A stretch of DNA of 49,430 nucleotides from Nonomuraea deserti (GTDB lineage: Bacteria; Actinomycetota; Actinomycetes; Streptosporangiales; Streptosporangiaceae), in contig NZ_SMKO01000057.1 of NCBI RefSeq assembly GCF_004348685.1, positions 1 to 49,430 of the forward strand. The letters are read 5' to 3'. A program made the translations under genes and the position numbers. Of this stretch, positions 35,433 through 44,088 are shown one piece after another. Numbering within the stretch: position 1 is the first letter of the stretch; every line of letters begins with the position of its first letter. The notes beneath the pieces were generated by a model, which saw only the letters and a program-made list of their open reading frames with translations, was not told the origin of the DNA and ran no database searches.

Positions 35433-35455
35433 GCGGGACTCACGTCATGTCCCGC
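35433..35455. promoter_or_regulatory. Perfect inverted repeat in the pgi/xfp intergenic region
   Basis: GCGGGAC (35433-35439) and GTCCCGC (35449-35455) are exact complements around a 9-base centre, 23 bases in all, about 55 bases before the xfp start. The neighbouring GCGTACGC (35427-35434) is itself a palindrome. The size and position suit a dimeric regulator's operator; no regulator gene is adjacent. Confidence 0.5.
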
Positions 35456-35510
35456 ACCTTGCCGGGTGGAAAGTGGATTCAGCTCGCTCTATGGAGGAAG
35501 CAGCAGGAGC

Positions 35511-37814
35511 ATGGAGCATATCGACGCATACTGGCGGGCAGCCAACTATCTGTCCGTCGGGCAGATCTACCTGCTGGACAACCCGCTGCTGAGCGAGCCG
35601 CTGCGGCCGGAGCACATCAAGCCGCGCCTGCTCGGCCACTGGGGCACCACGCCGGGGCTGAACTTCTGCTTCGCCCACCTCAACCGGGTGATCAGAGAGC
35701 GCGACCAGGACATGATCTACATCGCCGGTCCCGGCCACGGCGGCCCGGCGGCGGTCGCGCACGCCTGGCTGGAGGGCTCCTACACCGAGCGCTACCCCGA
35801 CGTCTCGCAGGACGTCGAGGGCATGCGGCGGCTGTTCCGCCAGTTCTCCTTCCCGGGTGGCGTGCCCAGTCACGTCGCGCCCGAGACGCCCGGGTCCATC
35901 CACGAGGGCGGCGAGCTGGGCTACTCGCTCGCGCACGCCTACGGCGCCGCCTTCGACAACCCGGACCTGGTCGTGGCCTGCGTCATCGGCGACGGCGAGG
36001 CCGAGACCGGCCCCCTGGCCGCCGGCTGGCACGCCAACAAGTTCGCCGACCGCCGCCGCGACGGCGTGGTGCTGCCCATCCTGCACCTGAACGGATACAA
36101 GATCGCCAACCCGACCGTACTCGCCCGCATCCCCGAGCCCGAGCTGATCAAACTCATCGAGGGGTACGGCTACCGCCCCCATCTGGTCGGCCCTGACCAC
36201 GCCGAGATGGCCGGCACGCTCGACACCGTCTGGGACGAGATGGCCGCGTACAAGGCCGGCGACGCCGACCGCCTCCCCATGATCATCCTGCGCACCCCGA
36301 AGGGGTGGACCGGGCCGCGCGAGGTGGACGGCCAGCCCGTCGAGGGCACCTGGCGGGCCCACCAGGTGCCGCTGGCGAAGGTCCGCGAGAACGCCACCCA
36401 CCTGGCCATGCTGGAGGAGTGGATGCGCTCCTACCGCCCCGAGGAGTTGTTCGACGCCGACGGGCGCCCGGCCGCGGAGGTCGTGGACACCGTGCCGGCC
36501 GGACCGCGCAGGATGAGCGCCAACCCGCACGCCAACGGCGGCGAGCTGCTGGAGCCGCTGCGGCTGCCGGACTTCCGCACCCACGCGGTCGAGGTCAAGT
36601 CGCCCGCCGTCCAGGAGACCGAGCCGACGCGGGTGTTCGGCGGGCTGCTGCGCGACGTGATCGCCAGGAACCCGCACACGTTCCGGCTGATGGGGCCGGA
36701 CGAGACCGCCTCCAACCGGCTGCAGGAGGTGTTCGAGGTCACCGACCGAGCCTGGGACGCCGAGCTGCTGCCCACCGACGAGAACCTCGGCGCCGGCGGG
36801 CGCGTCATGGAGGTACTCAGCGAGCACCTGTGCCAGGGCTGGCTGGAGGGCTATCTGCTGACCGGCCGCCACGGGCTGTTCAACTGCTACGAGGCCTTCA
36901 TCCACATCGTGGACTCCATGTTCAACCAGCACGCCAAGTGGCTGGAGTCGTCGCAGAAGATCCCGTGGCGGCGGCCGGTCGCGTCGCTGACGTACCTGCT
37001 GTCGTCGCACGTGTGGCGACAGGACCACAACGGCTTCAGCCACCAGGATCCCGGCTTCCTCGACGTCGTGGTCAACAAGAAGGCCTCCGTGGTGCGGGTC
37101 TACCTGCCGCCGGACGCCAACACGCTGCTCTCGGTCGGCGACCACTGCCTGCGCTCCCGCGACTACGTCAACGTCGTCGTCGCCGGCAAGCAGCCCGTGC
37201 TCGACCTGTTCACCATGGACGAGGCCATCGCCCACTGCACGCGCGGCCTCGGCATCCTGCCCTGGGCCTCCACCGACCAGGGGGGCGAGCCCGACGTGGT
37301 GCTCGCCTGCGCCGGCGACGTGCCCACCCTCGAGGCGCTCGCCGCCGCCGCGCTGCTGCGCGAGCACCTGCCCGAGCTGAAGGTACGCGTGGTCAACGTC
37401 GTCGACCTCATGCGGCTGCAGCCCCAGTCAGAGCACCCGCACGGCATGTCCGACGCCGAGTTCGACACGCTCTTCACGACGGGCAGGCCGGTCATCTTCA
37501 ACTTCCACGGCTACCCCTCGCTCATCCACCAGCTCACCTACCGGCGGAACGGCCACGACAACATCCACGTGCGCGGATACAAGGAGGAGGGCACCACCAC
37601 CACGCCCTTCGACATGTGCATGCTCAACGACATCGACCGCTACCACCTGGTCATGGACGTCATCGACCGCGTCCCCGGGCTCGGCGCCACCCAGGCGCAC
37701 CTGCGCCAGCACATGAGCGATGAGCGGTTGCGCGCCCGCGCCCACACCCGCGCGCACGGCGAGGACCCCGCCGACATAAGGTCGTGGACGTGGCCGGCCG
37801 CATCCTCGTCCTGA
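35511..37814 (+). CDS. xfp: Phosphoketolase (xylulose-5-phosphate/fructose-6-phosphate)
   Basis: 767 residues, full-length TPP enzyme that splits xylulose-5-P or fructose-6-P with phosphate to acetyl-phosphate and an aldose phosphate. Signatures are HIDAYWRAANYLSVGQIYL at the N-terminus, LLGHWGTTPGLNF, AGPGHGGPA, the TPP motif GDGEAETGPLAAGWHANKF, and SHVWRQDHNGFSHQDPGF in the second domain. ATG 35511 gives a slightly short N-terminus; GTG 35466 would add 15 residues. Its end overlaps acetate kinase, so the two are coupled and acetyl-phosphate is used at once to make ATP. Confidence 0.97.
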   Translation: MEHIDAYWRAANYLSVGQIYLLDNPLLSEPLRPEHIKPRLLGHWGTTPGLNFCFAHLNRVIRERDQDMIYIAGPGHGGPAAVAHAWLEGSYTERYPDVSQDVEGMRRLFRQFSFPGGVPSHVAPETPGSIHEGGELGYSLAHAYGAAFDNPDLVVACVIGDGEAETGPLAAGWHANKFADRRRDGVVLPILHLNGYKIANPTVLARIPEPELIKLIEGYGYRPHLVGPDHAEMAGTLDTVWDEMAAYKAGDADRLPMIILRTPKGWTGPREVDGQPVEGTWRAHQVPLAKVRENATHLAMLEEWMRSYRPEELFDADGRPAAEVVDTVPAGPRRMSANPHANGGELLEPLRLPDFRTHAVEVKSPAVQETEPTRVFGGLLRDVIARNPHTFRLMGPDETASNRLQEVFEVTDRAWDAELLPTDENLGAGGRVMEVLSEHLCQGWLEGYLLTGRHGLFNCYEAFIHIVDSMFNQHAKWLESSQKIPWRRPVASLTYLLSSHVWRQDHNGFSHQDPGFLDVVVNKKASVVRVYLPPDANTLLSVGDHCLRSRDYVNVVVAGKQPVLDLFTMDEAIAHCTRGLGILPWASTDQGGEPDVVLACAGDVPTLEALAAAALLREHLPELKVRVVNVVDLMRLQPQSEHPHGMSDAEFDTLFTTGRPVIFNFHGYPSLIHQLTYRRNGHDNIHVRGYKEEGTTTTPFDMCMLNDIDRYHLVMDVIDRVPGLGATQAHLRQHMSDERLRARAHTRAHGEDPADIRSWTWPAASSS

Positions 37815-38998
37815 ACACCGGTTCCTCGTCCATCAAGTACGAGCTCATCGACGTCCGCACCCGCGAGCGCCCCGCCAGGGGGCTGGTCGAGCGCATCGGC
37901 GAGGACGAGGGGCGCCTGGCGCACCACGCGGGTGACGGGCCCGCCTACGAGAGGCGGGCCCGCTTCCCCGGGCACGCCGAGGGGCTCGACGCCGTCATGG
38001 AGGCGTTCGAGACGGCCGGGCCCGAGCTGAGCCCGGTCGCGGTCGGGCACCGGGTCGTGCACGGCGGCACCACGTTCACCCGGGCCGTGCTCATCGACGA
38101 CGCCGTGATCGCCGCCATCGAGCGGCTGGCGCCGCTCGCGCCCCTGCACAACCCGGTCAATCTGACGGGCATCCGGGTCGCGGGCGAGGCCTTTCCCGGG
38201 GTGCCCCAGGTGGCCGTGTTCGACACCGCCTTCCAGCTGACGCTTCCGCCGGCGGCGCACACGTACGCGGTGCCGCGCGACTGGCGCGAGCGGCTGGGCG
38301 TGCGGCGCTTCGGCTTCCACGGCACCTCCTGCGCCTACGTCTCGCGCCGCGCCGCCGCCCTGCTCGGCCGCGACCTGGCCGGGCTCGACCTCATCGTGCT
38401 GCACCTGGGCAACGGCGCCAGCGCCACCGCCGTCTCCGGCGGCCGCAGCGTCGACACCTCCATGGGCCTGACCCCGCTGGAGGGCCTGATCATGGGTACG
38501 CGCTCGGGCGACGTCGACCCGGCGATCTGCGGCTACCTCGTCCGGGTGAACGGGATGGACGCCGAGCAGGTGGAGGAGGCGCTCGGACGCCAGGGCGGCC
38601 TGCTCGGCCTCACCGGCAGCGGCGACATGCGCGAGGTGCGGGCCCGCGACGACGACGAGGCGCGGCTGGCCCTGGAGATCTACACCAGGCGCATCCGCAA
38701 GTACGTCGGCGCCTACTACGCGCTGCTGGGCCGGGTGGACGCGATCGTGTTCACGGGCGGGGTCGGCGAGCACGACGCCGCCACCCGCGCCGAGTCGCTG
38801 GCCGGGCTCGAACGGCTCGGTATCGCCGTCGACCCGGCGCTCAACCGGGCCGCGTCGACCGGGGAGCGCGTCGTGTCGCCGCCCGGCGCCGAGGTGGCCG
38901 TACTCGTCATCCCGACCGACGAGGAGTGGGAGATCGCCCGTGAGGTCCTCGCCCTGATCAGCGAGGGGCCCGAGCAGGACACCGCATCAGGTCCCTGA
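37790..38998 (+). CDS. ackA: Acetate kinase
   Basis: 402 residues, ASKHA-fold kinase that converts acetyl-phosphate and ADP to acetate and ATP. Signatures are LVLNTGSSSIKYEL, VGHRVVHGG, FDTAFQLTLP, RRFGFHGTSCAYVSR, LHLGNGASATAV, GLIMGTRSGDVDP and FTGGVGEHD. GTG 37790 is favoured because AAGGT lies about 7 bases upstream; GTG 37784 is too close. It overlaps the xfp stop by 25 bases. With xfp it forms the phosphoketolase-acetate branch; no phosphotransacetylase gene is present here. Confidence 0.97.
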   Translation: MAGRILVLNTGSSSIKYELIDVRTRERPARGLVERIGEDEGRLAHHAGDGPAYERRARFPGHAEGLDAVMEAFETAGPELSPVAVGHRVVHGGTTFTRAVLIDDAVIAAIERLAPLAPLHNPVNLTGIRVAGEAFPGVPQVAVFDTAFQLTLPPAAHTYAVPRDWRERLGVRRFGFHGTSCAYVSRRAAALLGRDLAGLDLIVLHLGNGASATAVSGGRSVDTSMGLTPLEGLIMGTRSGDVDPAICGYLVRVNGMDAEQVEEALGRQGGLLGLTGSGDMREVRARDDDEARLALEIYTRRIRKYVGAYYALLGRVDAIVFTGGVGEHDAATRAESLAGLERLGIAVDPALNRAASTGERVVSPPGAEVAVLVIPTDEEWEIAREVLALISEGPEQDTASGP

Positions 38999-39017
38999 CA
39001 GGCGGCACGTATCCCTG

Positions 39018-39137
39018 ACGGACCGACCAAACCATGCACGGACCGACCAGACCATTGACGGGCTGACCGGATCACTTACGGACGGGACACGTCACCGGCG
39101 GGCTGGCCAGATCAATCACGAACGGAACACGTCACCG
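39018..39137. repeat. Six head-to-tail 20-base degenerate repeats after ackA
   Basis: Units start at 39018, 39038, 39058, 39078, 39098 and 39118, each 20 bases, most opening with ACGG. Units 1 and 2 differ at about three positions. Units 3 and 5 resemble each other, as do 4 and 6 (both ending ACACGTCACCG), giving a higher-order 40-base period. A degenerate seventh unit runs into the next gene. The array fills the gap between the convergent ackA and HATPase genes; function unknown. Confidence 0.85.
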
Positions 39138-39146
39138 GCGGACGGA

Positions 39147-39560
39147 TCAGAGCTCAGCCGGGTGGATCCCGGTGAGGTCGGCGGCGAGCTCGCACCACAC
39201 CGTCTTGCCGTCCTCGGCCGGCGCGACGCCCCACCCGGTGGACAGCAGCCTGACGACGTGCAGCCCCCAGCCGTCGCCGGGTCCGGGCTCGCGGGGCCGG
39301 GGCAGCCCGGCGCCGGCGTCGCTCACCTCGATCCGCACGCTCGACGCGTCGGCCCGCATGCGGAGTGAGGGCGGGCCGTCGCCGTGCACGAGCGCGTTCG
39401 TGACCAGCTCGGACACCACCAGGAGGACGTCCTCGTGCCGCCCCTGGTAGCCGCGTGAGGCCAGAGCCTCGCCGACGATCTGCCGTGACGCCGTGATGCT
39501 GCCCATTTCCTCGGGCAACCGGGTGTCCACGATGTACGGCTGCGCCTCCTTGCTGCCCAT
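39147..39560 (-). CDS. HATPase-domain protein, RsbW/SpoIIAB-like anti-sigma regulator
   Basis: 137 residues. A GHKL ATPase fold is visible: the N-box VSELVTNALVHGDG (about 50-63), the G1 segment VSDAGAGLPRP, and the G2-like segment GWGLHVVRLLS. Such small proteins phosphorylate anti-anti-sigma factors or bind sigma factors, and are abundant in filamentous actinomycetes. No sigma factor or antagonist is adjacent. ATG 39560 sits directly after GAGGA, an unusually short spacing; I see no better in-frame start. Confidence 0.88.
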   Translation of the reverse strand: MGSKEAQPYIVDTRLPEEMGSITASRQIVGEALASRGYQGRHEDVLLVVSELVTNALVHGDGPPSLRMRADASSVRIEVSDAGAGLPRPREPGPGDGWGLHVVRLLSTGWGVAPAEDGKTVWCELAADLTGIHPAEL

Positions 39561-39796
39561 TCCTCTGCTCTCGGGGGGTCTCGTGCGGCCGGTCGGCCGT
39601 CCGTTGAACGCGGTTCGTCACGTTGCGCCGTTGAGCAGTCTCCCACGAGTCACCATCCCGCGCGCGGCGGGGGGCGCGACCGGCCGTGAGCCGGCCCGCG
39701 CAGGTGTCGCCGGCGGGTTCGGTAAGCGCGTGTATAACGCGGGTAATGCATTGGTAGGGTTGTCCGGAAAAATGCGGATTTGGACAGGTGGGACAG

Positions 39797-40279
39797 GTGG
39801 AGGTCGAACAAACAGCACTGCCCGGCATCGGTCTGCGGCACGACTTCACGACGCGCAAAGGGCAGCGGGTCGGCATCGTGTCTCACCGCACCGGGCGCCG
39901 GGACCTCGTGATCTACGACAAAGAGGACCCCGACGCCGTCTGCCATACGGTCAAGCTCAATGACGAGGAGGCGGACACCCTGGCCGAGCTCCTGGGGGCG
40001 CCGCGCATCGTGCAGCGGCTCAACCAGCTGCACGAGCAGGTCGAGGGCCTGGTCAGCGTGCAACTGCCGATACCGGCGGACTCCCCGTACGTGGGGCGCC
40101 CCATGGGTGACGCGCGTGTGCGCACGCGTACGAGCGCCTCCATCGTGGCCGTCGTGCGCGGCGGGAAGGTTTTCGCCAGTCCTGGACCCGACTTCGTCTT
40201 CACCGGCGGTGACGTCGTGGTCGTCGTCGGCAGCGAGGACACCACCGCCGAGGTCGCCGGCATTTTGGCAGAAGGGTAG
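39797..40279 (+). CDS. Cation/proton antiporter regulatory subunit (KhtT-like, TrkA-C)
   Basis: 160 residues. The N-terminal domain (VEVEQTALPGIGLRHDF) and a C-terminal RCK/TrkA-C domain (about 75-158, ending TGGDVVVVVGSEDTTAEV) match regulatory subunits of KhtU-type K+/H+ antiporters. The RCK domain is expected to bind a nucleotide or another cytoplasmic ligand and gate the transporter. GTG 39797 has AGGTGGG 4-5 bases upstream; GTG 39788 is in frame. The antiporter starts 8 bases after its stop. Confidence 0.87.
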   Translation: MEVEQTALPGIGLRHDFTTRKGQRVGIVSHRTGRRDLVIYDKEDPDAVCHTVKLNDEEADTLAELLGAPRIVQRLNQLHEQVEGLVSVQLPIPADSPYVGRPMGDARVRTRTSASIVAVVRGGKVFASPGPDFVFTGGDVVVVVGSEDTTAEVAGILAEG

Positions 40280-40287
40280 GGCCGCGG

Positions 40288-41448
40288 GTGCACCATACCG
40301 CGATCCTTTTCCTCGAATTCGGTGCAGTACTGCTGGGTCTCGGAGTGTTGGGCGCGCTGGCGTTGCGCGGCGGCATCTCCCCCATCCCCCTCTATCTGAT
40401 CGCCGGTCTGGCGTTCGGCACCGGCGGCGTGCTGCCGCTGGCCACCAGCGAGGAGTTCATCTCCGTCGGCGCGGAACTGGGCGTCGTCCTGCTGCTGCTG
40501 ACGCTGGGCCTGGAATACAACGCCGACGAGCTCGTCACCAGCCTGACGAGCAACGCCCGCGCGGGCATCGTCGACCTGGTGCTCAACGCGGCGCCGGGCG
40601 CCATCATCGCGTTACTGCTGGGCTGGGGGCCGGTCGCCGCCGTGGCCATGGCCGGCGTCACCTACGCCACCTCATCGGGCATCACCGCGAAGGTGCTGTC
40701 GGACCTCGGGTGGATCGGTAACCGGGAGACGCCGACGGTCCTGTCGCTGCTGGTGTTCGAAGACCTCACGATGGCGGTCTACCTGCCGATCCTGACGACC
40801 ATGCTGGCCGGGCTGAGCCTGGTGAGCGGGGCGATCTCGGTGGGCATCGCGCTGCTGACGGTCAGCGTGGTGCTGGTCGTGGCGCTGCGGTTCGGGCGCT
40901 TCATCGAGGCGTTCGTGTCCAGCCCCAACTCCGAGGTGTTATTGCTCAAGGTCGTCGGCCTGGCCCTGCTGGTCGCCGGTCTCGCCCAGCAGCTGCAGGT
41001 GTCGGCGGCGGTCGGCGCGTTCCTGGTCGGCATCGCGCTCTCCGGCGAGCTGGCCGAGGACGCGCAGGCGCTGCTGGCGCCGCTGCGCGACCTGTTCGCC
41101 GCGGTGTTCTTCGTGTTCTTCGGCTTCCAGACCGACCCGGCGAAGATCCTCCCGGTGGCCGGGCTGGCCGCGCTGCTGGCCCTGGTCAGCATGGTCACGA
41201 AGCTGCTCACGGGCATGTACGCGGCCAAACGGGCGGGCATCGCCAAGGCCGGTCAGGCACGAGCGGGCATCGCGCTCATCCCGCGCGGCGAGTTCAACAT
41301 CGTCATCGCCGGTCTGGCGGTCGGCGCGGGCGCGCATCCCGACCTGGGAGCGCTGGCGGCGGCGTACGTGCTGATCCTGGCCGCGTTCGGGCCCCTGGCG
41401 GCCAAGGCCGTGCAGCCCCTCATCACCGCCATCGCGAAGCGAGCCTGA
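40288..41448 (+). CDS. CPA2-family K+(Na+)/H+ antiporter, KhtU-like
   Basis: 386 residues with about 11-12 spans and no fused RCK domain. Typical stretches are LGVVLLLLTLGLEYNADEL, YATSSGITAKVL, the LLVFEDLTMAVYLPI helix (with the Glu-Asp pair for ion exchange) and SAAVGAFLVGIALSG. It exchanges protons for potassium or sodium to control cytoplasmic pH and K+. GTG 40288 follows a G-rich site, directly after the KhtT-like gene; the two subunits form one operon. Confidence 0.9.
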   Translation: MHHTAILFLEFGAVLLGLGVLGALALRGGISPIPLYLIAGLAFGTGGVLPLATSEEFISVGAELGVVLLLLTLGLEYNADELVTSLTSNARAGIVDLVLNAAPGAIIALLLGWGPVAAVAMAGVTYATSSGITAKVLSDLGWIGNRETPTVLSLLVFEDLTMAVYLPILTTMLAGLSLVSGAISVGIALLTVSVVLVVALRFGRFIEAFVSSPNSEVLLLKVVGLALLVAGLAQQLQVSAAVGAFLVGIALSGELAEDAQALLAPLRDLFAAVFFVFFGFQTDPAKILPVAGLAALLALVSMVTKLLTGMYAAKRAGIAKAGQARAGIALIPRGEFNIVIAGLAVGAGAHPDLGALAAAYVLILAAFGPLAAKAVQPLITAIAKRA

Positions 41449-41465
41449 TCCGCTAGCTTGTTCGC

Positions 41466-42059
41466 ATGGCCCACCCCACAGAGAAGACGGTCTGGTCCAC
41501 GGACTGGGACACGCTCGAGATATCCAGCGAGAGCCACCACCGGGTTCTGTTCCAGGACGTGGACATGACCGAGCTGGTCGACCACGGATCCTCGTTCGAG
41601 GAGTGCCATTTCAGCAACGTGCGGTTCAACGTGTCGGAGCACACCGACGCGAGGTTCCTCAACTGCACGTTCACGCGGTGCTCGCTCTTCGACGCCACGT
41701 TCACCGGGTGCAAGCTCACCGGGAGCGTGTTCGACGGCTGCACGTACGGCCTGCTCAAGGTCGAGGGCGGCGACTGGTCCTACACCCGCCTGGCGGGGGC
41801 CGATCTGCGGGGCAGCACCTTCCACGGCACCCGGCTGCGCGAGGCAGATCTGGCGGGCGCCCGGCTGGAGCGGGCCGAGCTGCGGCGGGCCGACCTGACG
41901 GGGGCGTCGCTGCGCGGCGCCGACCTGACGAAGTGCGACCTTCGCGGCAGCGACCTCGGCACGTTCGACCCGCGCACGGTCACGCTGACGGGCGCGATCA
42001 TCGACCCGTTCCAGGCCACGGTCGTGGCCGCCGCGCTGGGCCTCGACGTCCGCGAGTGA
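41466..42059 (+). CDS. Pentapeptide-repeat protein
   Basis: 197 residues. Degenerate repeats with Phe and Cys (FEECHFSNVRF, FLNCTFTRCSLFDATFTGC; about 43-90) are followed by canonical A(D/N)LxG repeats (about 118-165, e.g. ADLRGSTFHGTRLREADLAG). A right-handed quadrilateral beta-helix is expected. Some members mimic DNA and protect gyrase from quinolones, but most have no known role and I make no such claim. ATG 41466 lies 8 bases after TAGCTT (41453-41458), a possible -10 box, so the transcript could be leaderless. Confidence 0.9.
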   Translation: MAHPTEKTVWSTDWDTLEISSESHHRVLFQDVDMTELVDHGSSFEECHFSNVRFNVSEHTDARFLNCTFTRCSLFDATFTGCKLTGSVFDGCTYGLLKVEGGDWSYTRLAGADLRGSTFHGTRLREADLAGARLERAELRRADLTGASLRGADLTKCDLRGSDLGTFDPRTVTLTGAIIDPFQATVVAAALGLDVRE

Positions 42060-42071
42060 GCGGCCGCGAGG

Positions 42072-42926
42072 TCAGCCGTGCACCGCGTGGAGGCCGCCCG
42101 GCACGCGGCCCGTGAGGCGGTCGAGCGCGTCCGCGGTGTCGGCGCCGGCCGGCAGGTGGACGACGATGCTCTGCTCGCCGTCCGGCAGGTCGAGCGTCTC
42201 CCGCGACAACCGCAGCTCGCCGACGCCGGGATGCGTCACCCGCTCCACCGGCACGATCGGCGTCAGCGGCGGGGCGGCGAACCGCGACGTGAACGCCTCC
42301 CCCGCCGTGAACGACAGCTCGGAGACCAGGTCGTCGACGTAGAGGTCGTCGTAGCCGCTGACCAGCTTCAGCAGGGCGGCGTGCTCGGCCGCGACGCGGT
42401 CCCACTCCGGGTAGGCGTCCCTGGCCCGCTCGTCCTCGAACACGAATCTGTGCACGTTGGGCGGGTCTCCGTCCAGGAGGCCGAGGGGCTCGAAGAGCCG
42501 CGCGTACCCCTCGGTGTGGGCGATCACGTCACCCAGCCTGTTGAGCACCGCGGCGGGGGCGGGCTCCAGCCGGTCGAGCAGCGCGCGCACGGTGGGGCGC
42601 ACGTCGCGGGAGGGCGCCTGCCCCACCGCCATGCACAGCGCGACGCCCCCGCCGGCCACCTTGGCCAGGTTGCGCAGGTGCAGGCGTTCCTCCTGCGTCA
42701 TGCGCAGGGCGTCGGCGAGCGTCACGAGCACCTGCGTGGACGGGTTGCGATCGCGCCCCTGCTCCAGCCTGGTCAGATATTCGACGCTGATGCCCGCCAC
42801 CGTGGCCAGCTCGGACCTGCGCAGCCCTGGCGTGCGCCGCCGCGGGCCGCCGGGCAGCCCAACGTCGGCGGGTTTGACGGCCTCGCGGCGGGAGCGCAGG
42901 AAGGCGCCCAGCTCGTTGTCGCTCAC
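42072..42926 (-). CDS. XRE-family regulator with MmyB-like ligand-binding domain
   Basis: 284 residues. The N-terminal helix-turn-helix spans about 5-75 (RRTPGLRRSELATVAGISVEYLTRLEQGRD), and the C-terminal part (about 105-280, e.g. NVHRFVFEDERARDAYPEW) is the MmyB-like domain, which may bind a fatty acid or other small ligand. GTG 42926 gives the usual N-terminus SDNELGAFLRSRRE. It is divergent from an aldo/keto reductase; in this regulator group the divergent oxidoreductase is commonly the target. It converges on the pentapeptide gene with 12 bases between stops. Confidence 0.92.
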   Translation of the reverse strand: MSDNELGAFLRSRREAVKPADVGLPGGPRRRTPGLRRSELATVAGISVEYLTRLEQGRDRNPSTQVLVTLADALRMTQEERLHLRNLAKVAGGGVALCMAVGQAPSRDVRPTVRALLDRLEPAPAAVLNRLGDVIAHTEGYARLFEPLGLLDGDPPNVHRFVFEDERARDAYPEWDRVAAEHAALLKLVSGYDDLYVDDLVSELSFTAGEAFTSRFAAPPLTPIVPVERVTHPGVGELRLSRETLDLPDGEQSIVVHLPAGADTADALDRLTGRVPGGLHAVHG

Positions 42927-43092
42927 GCCCTCGAGTGTACGGAAAATCCGTTTGGCCCCATCGTGGCCCCGGCAGGGCCAGTCTCGGCACGGTCTCCCTC
43001 GACCGCGCCGACTCCGGGAGGGTGGTGCGCATGACGTCCACGACCCGATCGAAAGCCGGAGCACCGCCCGTCCGTGCCAGGAGGGTGCTCCC

Positions 43093-44082
43093 ATGATGCG
43101 TTACCGTCTGCTGGGCCGTAACGGGCTCAGGGTCTCCCAGCTGTTCCTCGGCGCGATGACCTACGGCGAGGCGTCCCCGGAGGTGCGGCGCATCTTCGAC
43201 ATGTACGCCGACGCCGGCGGCAACGTCGTGGACACGGCCTCCATGTACGGCGAGAGCGAGAACGTCGTCGGCGAACTGCTCCAGGGCCGCCGGGACCGTT
43301 ACGTCCTGGCCACGAAGTACACCGGCACCATCGACGGCACCGACCCGAACGCCGCGGGCAACCACCGCAAGAGCCTCGTCCGGTCGCTGGAGCAGAGCCT
43401 GCGGCGGCTGCGCACCGACTACGTCGACCTCTACTGGGTGCACGTCTGGGACCGGCACACCCCGGTCGAGGAGACGATGCGGGCGCTGGACGACGCGGTC
43501 AGCGCGGGCAAGATCCTCTACGCCGGCGTCTCCGACGCTCCCGCCTGGGTGGTGAGCCGGGCCAACACGCTGGCCGAGTGGCGCGGGTGGACGCCGTTCG
43601 CCGGGTTGCAGGTGCCGTACAGCCTGCTGTCGCGGGACGTGGAGCGGGAGCTGCTGCCGATGGCGCAGGCGTACGGGGTGAGCGTGGCGGCGTGGGGGGT
43701 GCTCGCGCGCGGGGTGCTGTCCGGCCGCTACAACGCGCCAGGCGCGGCGGCCTCGCGGCTGTCCCCCGGCTCCCTCACCGAGCGCGATCGTACGGCGGCG
43801 CGAACCGTGATGGAGGTGGCCGCCGAGCTGGGCGTCACCGCCTCGCAGGTGGCCATCGCGTGGGTGCTGCGGCGCGGGGTGCACCCGATCCTCGGCGCGA
43901 GCAGCGCCGAGCAGCTCAAGGACGACCTGGGGGCGACCGGGGTGGAGCTGCCCGGCGAGGCGGTGCGGCGGCTGGAGTCGGCGGTCGACTTCGAGCTGGG
44001 CTTCCCCGGCGACTTCATCGGCGAGGTGGACCGCAGCCCCGGCATCTACGGCGACGCCGTCGACCGCCTCGACGGCCGGTGA
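43093..44082 (+). CDS. Aldo/keto reductase
   Basis: 329 residues, NADPH-dependent TIM-barrel oxidoreductase of the YajO/Gfo-unrelated AKR group. The catalytic tetrad is visible as Asp in NVVDTASMYG, Tyr in the same segment, Lys in LATKYTG and His in YWVHVWD. The C-terminal LGASSAEQLKDDL contains the 2'-phosphate-binding segment. ATG 43093 has AGGAGGG 7 bases upstream. The divergent MmyB-type regulator is its likely controller; substrate unknown. Confidence 0.94.
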   Translation: MMRYRLLGRNGLRVSQLFLGAMTYGEASPEVRRIFDMYADAGGNVVDTASMYGESENVVGELLQGRRDRYVLATKYTGTIDGTDPNAAGNHRKSLVRSLEQSLRRLRTDYVDLYWVHVWDRHTPVEETMRALDDAVSAGKILYAGVSDAPAWVVSRANTLAEWRGWTPFAGLQVPYSLLSRDVERELLPMAQAYGVSVAAWGVLARGVLSGRYNAPGAAASRLSPGSLTERDRTAARTVMEVAAELGVTASQVAIAWVLRRGVHPILGASSAEQLKDDLGATGVELPGEAVRRLESAVDFELGFPGDFIGEVDRSPGIYGDAVDRLDGR

Positions 44083-44088
44083 CCCCGG

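Noticed and set aside
39018..39137. Possible CRISPR array
   Set aside because: Units are head-to-tail with no unique spacers, and no cas genes are present.
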